64,000 bases of DNA, from contig NZ_CP029480.1 of the NCBI RefSeq assembly GCF_003258705.1, positions 4,774,001 to 4,838,000 of the forward strand, read 5' to 3'. Below the pieces are notes generated by a model. The model did no database searches and had not been told where the DNA came from. It saw nothing but the letters and a program-made list of their open reading frames with translations. Each line of letters begins with the position of its first letter. Position 1 is the stretch's first letter. This document shows positions 59,690 to 64,000 of this stretch, in pieces. Both the position numbers and the translations under genes were made by a program. The stretch is from Arcticibacterium luteifluviistationis (GTDB taxonomy: Bacteria; Bacteroidota; Bacteroidia; Cytophagales; Spirosomataceae).

Positions 59690-61135
59690 ATGAAACTACA
59701 AATACTGCTTTTAATCTTTTGCTGTGGATTAGTAAACGCACAGGTTAAACCACCCAACATCGTTTTTTGTTTAGCCGACGACTGGGGTTATCCGCATGCT
59801 GGTGCTTATGGCGACCAAGGCGTAAAAACTCCAAACTTTGACAGACTAGCCAAAGAAGGCGTCTTGTTTAATCATGCTTTTGTATCAAGTCCTTCCTGCA
59901 CACCCAGCAGAAATGCTTTTATAACAGGTAAATACCATTGGGAGCTAGGTTCTGGGGCAAACCTGTGGAGTACGCTTCCTGAGGAACATGAAAGCTTTAT
60001 TCACCTTTTGGCCGATAATGGATATACCACAGGCCGAACGAACGCTAAAACGTGGGGGCCTGGTAATTTGGATAGCTGGATAGCAAGTCACGGCTCACAT
60101 CCATCAAATAAAGGTTACAACACTTTTGAAGATTTTCTAGAAACTACTACCGACGATGAACCTTTCTTTTTTTGGTTGGGTACGCTAGACCCACATCGTG
60201 CTTATGAAAAGGGGACGGGAGAAGAAAGCGGCATAGATATTTCCAAAGTTCATCTTTATAAACACTATCCAGAGTCAGATGTCATTCGTAAAGATGTGGC
60301 AGATTATTATTACGAAGTTCAGCGATGGGACAGCCTGGTGGGTTCTGTGATAAAACAATTAGAAGAAAACAATCTACTGGAAAACACTATTATTATCATG
60401 ACTGGCGACCATGGTATGCCTTTCCCTCGTGGTAAAGGAAACCTTTACGATTCTGGTGTGCGAGTGCCATTTGCGGTTCGTTGGGGAAATGAAATAAAAG
60501 CGGGTAGAGCTGTAGATGATTATGTGTCGTTTGCAGACATTGCCCCTACACTGCTAGAAGCGGCTGGCGTGAAAACACCACAAGATATGACAGGCAAGAG
60601 TCTTGTCAATATCTTAAAATCAGAAAGTCCTCGCTCTATAGACCGCTCCGACATTGTTTTTGGTAGAGAAAGACATGTGCCTGCTCAAGAGAAACCAAAC
60701 ATGGGCGGTTATCCTTCACGAGGATATCGAAATGACAATTTCCTATATATCCGGAATTATAAGCCCGATTTATGGCCAGCGGGTACCGGAAATTCGGAGA
60801 AAACCAATTACCCAAATCAATGGTATGCGGACTGTGACGGCGGCCCTACCAAAGATTATATAGTGGCCAATAAAGATTTAGACCAAGAACATCAGCTTGC
60901 TTATGAGCTGTGTTTTGGCAAAAGACCTGCGGAAGAATTATACGATATTAAAAATGACCCCGACCAGGTGAACAACATTGCTAATGATAAGGCTTACGCA
61001 AAAACATTGGAAAGTTTACGTGCTAAGCTTCAAGCCAAACTTACAGCACTAAACGACCCAAGAGCCACAAATCCTGATTATGAAGGATTTGACCAATATC
61101 CTTACTTAGGTGGTGGAGGCGGTAAAAAGAATTAG
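59690..61135 (+). CDS. Secreted sulfatase, heparan-N-sulfatase-like
   Basis: A signal peptide ends after 'GLVNAQ'. 'PPNIVFCLADDWGYPHAGAYG' (PPNIVFCLADDWG) has the metal-binding Asp pair, and 'SSPSCTPSRNAFITG' has C70, the Cys turned into formylglycine (C-x-P-x-R). 'TGDHGMPFPRGKGNLYDSG' completes the site. The 481-residue length and motif order are close to the N-sulfoglucosamine sulfohydrolase branch. It removes sulfate from glycans outside the cytoplasm. Its Gly-rich end (GGGGG) is unusual. A TCCTG-family terminator follows. Confidence 0.9.
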   Translation: MKLQILLLIFCCGLVNAQVKPPNIVFCLADDWGYPHAGAYGDQGVKTPNFDRLAKEGVLFNHAFVSSPSCTPSRNAFITGKYHWELGSGANLWSTLPEEHESFIHLLADNGYTTGRTNAKTWGPGNLDSWIASHGSHPSNKGYNTFEDFLETTTDDEPFFFWLGTLDPHRAYEKGTGEESGIDISKVHLYKHYPESDVIRKDVADYYYEVQRWDSLVGSVIKQLEENNLLENTIIIMTGDHGMPFPRGKGNLYDSGVRVPFAVRWGNEIKAGRAVDDYVSFADIAPTLLEAAGVKTPQDMTGKSLVNILKSESPRSIDRSDIVFGRERHVPAQEKPNMGGYPSRGYRNDNFLYIRNYKPDLWPAGTGNSEKTNYPNQWYADCDGGPTKDYIVANKDLDQEHQLAYELCFGKRPAEELYDIKNDPDQVNNIANDKAYAKTLESLRAKLQAKLTALNDPRATNPDYEGFDQYPYLGGGGGKKN

Positions 61136-61159
61136 GTAGTGGTAGATTAGAAACACGAA

Positions 61160-61188
61160 AAATCCTGTCCCATTGGGGTGGGATTTTT
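61160..61188 (+). terminator. Terminator after the second sulfatase (TCCTGCCC family)
   Basis: AAATCCTGTCCC pairs with GGGGTGGGATTT with three U-G/G-U wobbles, then T5. Confidence 0.85.
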
Positions 61189-61236
61189 TATTTGCCTTTC
61201 CCACATCTGAGTCTCCGAAAAGACTATTTTCCTTCA

Positions 61237-61260
61237 TCAGAGTCTCCGCAGGGACTCTGA
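61237..61260. repeat. GAGTCTCC palindrome
   Basis: TCAGAGTC (61237-61244) pairs with GACTCTGA (61253-61260) around TCCGCAGG. A degenerate half copy lies at 61208-61216. Confidence 0.65.
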
Positions 61261-61393
61261 ATTCCTTCGCTACTGGTTTAGTGAAGGAATCGTAGTGAAC
61301 GTTTTGGAAAGTAAATTCCAACAAACAGTGCTTATTGATTTCTGCCTACGTCCCATTTTTACTTCTTTTGCAAAAACACATTGATTCAACATT

Positions 61394-62332
61394 ATGAAAA
61401 CCAAACTTATCCTCTTTTGTCTGTTATGCTTAACCGCAAATGCTTTTGGACAGCAATATCAAGAACACGTGTATTTTCTGTCAAAAGACAGCATGAAAGG
61501 CCGCGGAACAGGAAGTAAAGAGGCGAATAAAACAGCAAAATATATCAAAAAGGCTTTCAAAGAATATGGTTTAGCGGCTAAGGGCACGCGTGGGTATTAT
61601 CAAGATTTTGAGGCCAAAGTAACACGTGTGGTGGTGCCAGACAGTATTCGTAAATCCAAAAACGTAATAGGATTTTTAGATAATGGAGCTCAAAAAACAA
61701 TGGTTATCGGAGCACATTATGACCATATAGGAGAAGGCAAACAAGGAAGTCTAAAGGACAGTACCGCTTATGGGAAAATCCATAATGGTGCCGACGATAA
61801 TGCATCTGGCGTAGCAGGTTTATTAGAACTGGCAAGGTATTTTAGTCAAAACGAAACCATAGAACCTGTCAATTTTCTCTTTATTTCTTTTGGTGCAGAA
61901 GAGTTGGGCTTAGTGGGTTCGAGGTACTTTGTAAATCACCCTACCATCGATTTAAAAAGTGTTCACTTCATGCTAAACATGGATATGATAGGCCGTTTTA
62001 ATGCGGAGAGAGGCGTGTCCATCATTGGCTATGGTACTAGCCCAGAATTTGAAAGTATGATGGAGCAGATTGACAGAGAAAAGCACGTTAAATTTTACAC
62101 TGGCTACGAAGGACGTGGCGGCTCTGACCAAACTTCTTTTTACGAAAAAGACATTCCCGTTATGTTTTTCCATACCGGCGGACACCCAGACTACCATAAA
62201 CCCACCGATGACCCAGAAAAGGTTGATTACGAATCATTGGCAGGCATAGTAGAATTAGAAAAAGCTATCATAGAAGCTAGTTTTAGTTTTGAGACTTTGA
62301 ACTTTAGGAATACTGACCCTAAGGAGGAGTAG
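61394..62332 (+). CDS. M28-family zinc aminopeptidase, secreted
   Basis: 312 residues with a signal peptide ending after 'TANAFGQ'. All zinc-site blocks of M28 are present: 'IGAHYDHIG' (His, Asp), 'NGADDNASGVAG' (Asp), 'SFGAEELGLVGS' (Glu-Glu), 'NMDMIGR' (Asp) and 'MFFHTGGHPDYHKPTDD' (His). It clips N-terminal amino acids or dipeptides in the periplasm or outside. It stands alone, followed by a 442-bp gap containing R1 copy E. Confidence 0.93.
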   Translation: MKTKLILFCLLCLTANAFGQQYQEHVYFLSKDSMKGRGTGSKEANKTAKYIKKAFKEYGLAAKGTRGYYQDFEAKVTRVVVPDSIRKSKNVIGFLDNGAQKTMVIGAHYDHIGEGKQGSLKDSTAYGKIHNGADDNASGVAGLLELARYFSQNETIEPVNFLFISFGAEELGLVGSRYFVNHPTIDLKSVHFMLNMDMIGRFNAERGVSIIGYGTSPEFESMMEQIDREKHVKFYTGYEGRGGSDQTSFYEKDIPVMFFHTGGHPDYHKPTDDPEKVDYESLAGIVELEKAIIEASFSFETLNFRNTDPKEE

Positions 62333-62450
62333 ATTTTCAACGGAGTTCGGAATGGACTCGGTTTCATTAACCAATGGAGCATTTACAGAATTCAAGTTTT
62401 AAATATTATGCGGGCCCATTCCTAAAAATCATAATCAGAGTATGCTATTC

Positions 62451-62620
62451 CTTCGATGACTTGCCAGTCGGGCCCTACTTTTTGTTTGGGCAAAAACTAG
62501 GAAAAAACCATTACCAAAATAAACTTGCACAATTAAAATTCTAAATAACTCTAGTTCTATAAAAAAATAAATCCAATGAATTTCAACAGTGCTTCAAACA
62601 ATATTTTGGAAATAATGAAT
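62451..62620 (+). repeat. Dispersed structured element R1, copy E
   Basis: Hairpin GACT-TGCC-AGTC, then CCTA...TAGG enclosing TTTTTG-TTTGGG-CAAAAA, then AAACTTGCACAATTAAAATTC and GCTTCAAACAATATTTT. The rest of the gap 62333-62774 shows nothing else. Confidence 0.75.
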
Positions 62621-62774
62621 CATTACTTTTAATTATTTTTTAGCATTCCTTATTTAACCTTTCCCACTTCTTTGTTTACTAAATGACTCACCCTGGACGA
62701 TTAATATATTAAGTATAAGCAACTTGATACCGGTGCGATTTTGGTGTCTATTTACATCATAACGAATTAAAAAC

Positions 62775-63020
62775 ATGGCAAGACAAAGTATTTCTTTAAC
62801 ACAACCAAATGATGAATGGTTGAAAAATCAGGTTGACTGCAAAGAATATTCAAGTAAAAGCGAATTAATAAATGACTTGATAAGACAAGCAAGAAAACAA
62901 CAGCGTCAAATAGATTGGATTGGAGCTAAACTGGAAAGAGCTGAGCATAGTGGCTTTTCAAATGATAGTCCAGAGCAAATATTAAAAGAATCAAAGTCTT
63001 TACTTAATGGCGAACTATAA
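62775..63020 (+). CDS. parD: ParD-type antitoxin
   Basis: 81 residues with a ribbon-helix-helix N-terminus ('ISLTQPNDEWLKNQV', 'SSKSELINDLIRQARKQQ') and an acidic, flexible tail that would wrap the toxin. ParD proteins neutralise ParE and repress their own operon. It overlaps the toxin gene by 14 nt, the usual arrangement. Confidence 0.9.
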   Translation: MARQSISLTQPNDEWLKNQVDCKEYSSKSELINDLIRQARKQQRQIDWIGAKLERAEHSGFSNDSPEQILKESKSLLNGEL

Positions 63021-63294
63021 GTTAAGTATTACAGCCAAAGAGGATTTAATAAGCATTCATCATTACGGAGTTAGACAATTCCGAATGCAACAAGCTGACA
63101 AATATTTCCATGCATTTTTCGAATGTTTTGCAAACATTGCCAAACGACCATTTTCATTTGAATCAGTTGATTTTATCAAACCAAGATATAGACGCTGTGT
63201 ATGCGGCTCCGACTCTATTTACTATAAAGTAACTAATGATATTGTTGAAATCATGGCAATTGTAGGAAGACAAGACTTAAACCAAATTCTTTAG
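63007..63294 (+). CDS. parE: ParE-type toxin (RelE/ParE superfamily)
   Basis: 95 residues with the family pattern 'YKLSITAKEDLISIHHYG', 'FECFANIAKRPF', 'YRRCVCGSDSIYYKV' and 'IVEIMAIVGRQDLNQIL', the last matching the ParE closing strand (I-x-R-x-ILH-G-x-D). ParE toxins block DNA gyrase. The pair is complete and probably active. A 14-bp perfect palindrome follows 12 nt after the stop. Confidence 0.9.
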   Translation: MANYKLSITAKEDLISIHHYGVRQFRMQQADKYFHAFFECFANIAKRPFSFESVDFIKPRYRRCVCGSDSIYYKVTNDIVEIMAIVGRQDLNQIL

Positions 63295-63305
63295 AACATT
63301 TTCGT

Positions 63306-63337
63306 CAACTCAGAGTCTCCGCAGAGACTCTGAGTTG
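63306..63337. repeat. Perfect GAGTCTC palindrome between convergent genes
   Basis: CAACTCAGAGTCTC (63306-63319) and GAGACTCTGAGTTG (63324-63337) pair fully around CGCA. It may act as a terminator despite a poor T run, and it belongs to the GAGTCTCC palindrome family. Confidence 0.75.
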
Positions 63338-63356
63338 CGTTTAGGACAAGCCCATA

Positions 63357-64000
63357 TTACCTATCAAACAAGTACAAAAAACCATCTTCCGCTCCAACGA
63401 GTAAGCTTGCTTTGTCCTTTTTGTTTAAATGAATCATGGTGGGTGAGGTGGTATGACCAGCCAACATTTGTTTTGAGATATCGCCTCTAAAAGCTAATTG
63501 CACTTTACCGCTTTCAGTGCCTATGTTTTCAAAAAGCACCACATTTAAGCCGTTTACTAATAAATCTAAATCTCCATCTTCATCCCAATCAACAAAACAC
63601 CATTTTCGCCTACCGCTTCCACCTGCTTCTCCTGAATTTAATCTTAAAGGTCCATTTTTAGTGCTTTCTACTTTGTTTCTATTGGTAAATACAGAGCCAT
63701 CCACTCCGTAAAAAATACGATTCCCTGGTTTTAATTTCAAGAGTCCATCCTCTTTAAAACGCTCGAAATAAGCCAAATACCCTTCATAATCTAACATCAC
63801 CAAATCCATAAGGCCGTCCTTGTTCCAGTCTATGGCATTGGGTGTAGTTCGCCACTGTGTAGCTAATTCTGTTGCTTTTGGATTCCACCAATTCCATTTC
63901 GGTTTTGGCACTTCCGTATCGCCCCAATCCATCACAACAGTTTCAGACGCCGCCAAACTTGGCTTCCCTTTTGTACCAATATTTTTATGCCAGGTTATAC
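63357..64000 (-). CDS. FG-GAP/VCBS repeat protein, partial (5' end outside window)
   Basis: The frame is open to the right edge ('WHKNIGTKGKPSLAAS' precedes the internal TTG at 63956), so the gene begins beyond the window. The visible 214 residues contain two calcium-loop repeats: 'IDWNKDGLMDLVML' and 'VDWDEDGDLDLLV', each a D-x-D/N-x-D-G-x-x-D site of FG-GAP propeller blades, and end in 'SLLVGAEDGFLYLFDR'. Such proteins are secreted beta-propellers, often attached to carbohydrate-active enzymes. The rest is needed to name it. Confidence 0.85.
   Translation of the reverse strand, partial: ITWHKNIGTKGKPSLAASETVVMDWGDTEVPKPKWNWWNPKATELATQWRTTPNAIDWNKDGLMDLVMLDYEGYLAYFERFKEDGLLKLKPGNRIFYGVDGSVFTNRNKVESTKNGPLRLNSGEAGGSGRRKWCFVDWDEDGDLDLLVNGLNVVLFENIGTESGKVQLAFRGDISKQMLAGHTTSPTMIHLNKKDKASLLVGAEDGFLYLFDR

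Overview
The window is AT-rich DNA from a member of the Bacteroidota, most likely a Cytophagales-type relative. The case rests on gene content: SprB-type gliding/adhesion repeats, two outer-membrane beta-barrel TonB receptors with carboxypeptidase-like N-terminal domains, GSCFA, YHYH, YwqK/MORN-variant, WG-repeat and CotH proteins, many lipoproteins with a Cys after a short hydrophobic leader, and a few matches to the Bacteroidota promoter element TAnnTTTG. No tRNA, rRNA, CRISPR array or phage region was recognised. The only mobile-element traces are decayed.

Layout. 1-9.3 kb: two giant repeat adhesin genes pointing at each other and fused tail to tail at an abrupt inverted junction at 6772/6773. 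Both appear to have lost their 3' ends. 9.4-23 kb: mostly housekeeping genes: a DUF937/OmpA-like membrane protein, an IlvD/Edd sugar-acid dehydratase, a GSCFA protein, the Fe-S carriers Mrp and Nfu, then a run of a Ddl-like ATP-grasp enzyme, RNase HI, TrmN6 and a GT2 glycosyltransferase, then a lipoprotein, RarA and an acyl-CoA synthetase. 23-33 kb: oxidoreductases of the cell envelope (a five-domain ThuA/PQQ-type dehydrogenase/cytochrome c fusion, a TonB receptor, a di-haem cytochrome c peroxidase and an IorAB-type molybdenum hydroxylase). 33-49 kb: accessory genes: a secreted Hcp-domain protein, a membrane-bound winged-helix regulator, CotH, two copies of a YHYH + MORN lipoprotein module (the second coupled to an SCO1-like protein), an NCS1-type transporter with a mannitol-dehydrogenase-family enzyme, a sulfatase, an SDR/AraC pair and a cytochrome c. 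49.3-50.9 kb: a gene-poor stretch with a recent 367-bp duplication, palindromic repeats, a RhuM pseudogene and the tail of an IS30-type transposase. 51-64 kb: a large WG-repeat protein, cupin plus truncated globin, an L,D-transpeptidase, a second TonB receptor, a second sulfatase, an M28 peptidase, a ParD/ParE-type toxin-antitoxin pair and a partial FG-GAP protein.

How the genes work together. Two themes stand out. The first is periplasmic or surface redox and carbohydrate chemistry (PQQ-type dehydrogenase, molybdenum hydroxylase, cytochromes c, sulfatases, sugar-acid dehydratase, polyol dehydrogenase) fed through TonB-type pores. The second is a duplicated set of envelope lipoproteins (YHYH, MORN, SCO1-like) whose translational coupling suggests one unrecognised envelope process, possibly involving copper or another metal; this is inference.

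Non-coding DNA is unusually structured. There are at least five copies of a roughly 165-nt dispersed element with two hairpins that show compensatory base changes, three or four copies of a second double-hairpin element, a family of GAGTCTCC palindromes, and six terminators that share a stem with a tandem U-G/G-U wobble. These and the YHYH/MORN/SCO module are the best candidates for something not yet described.
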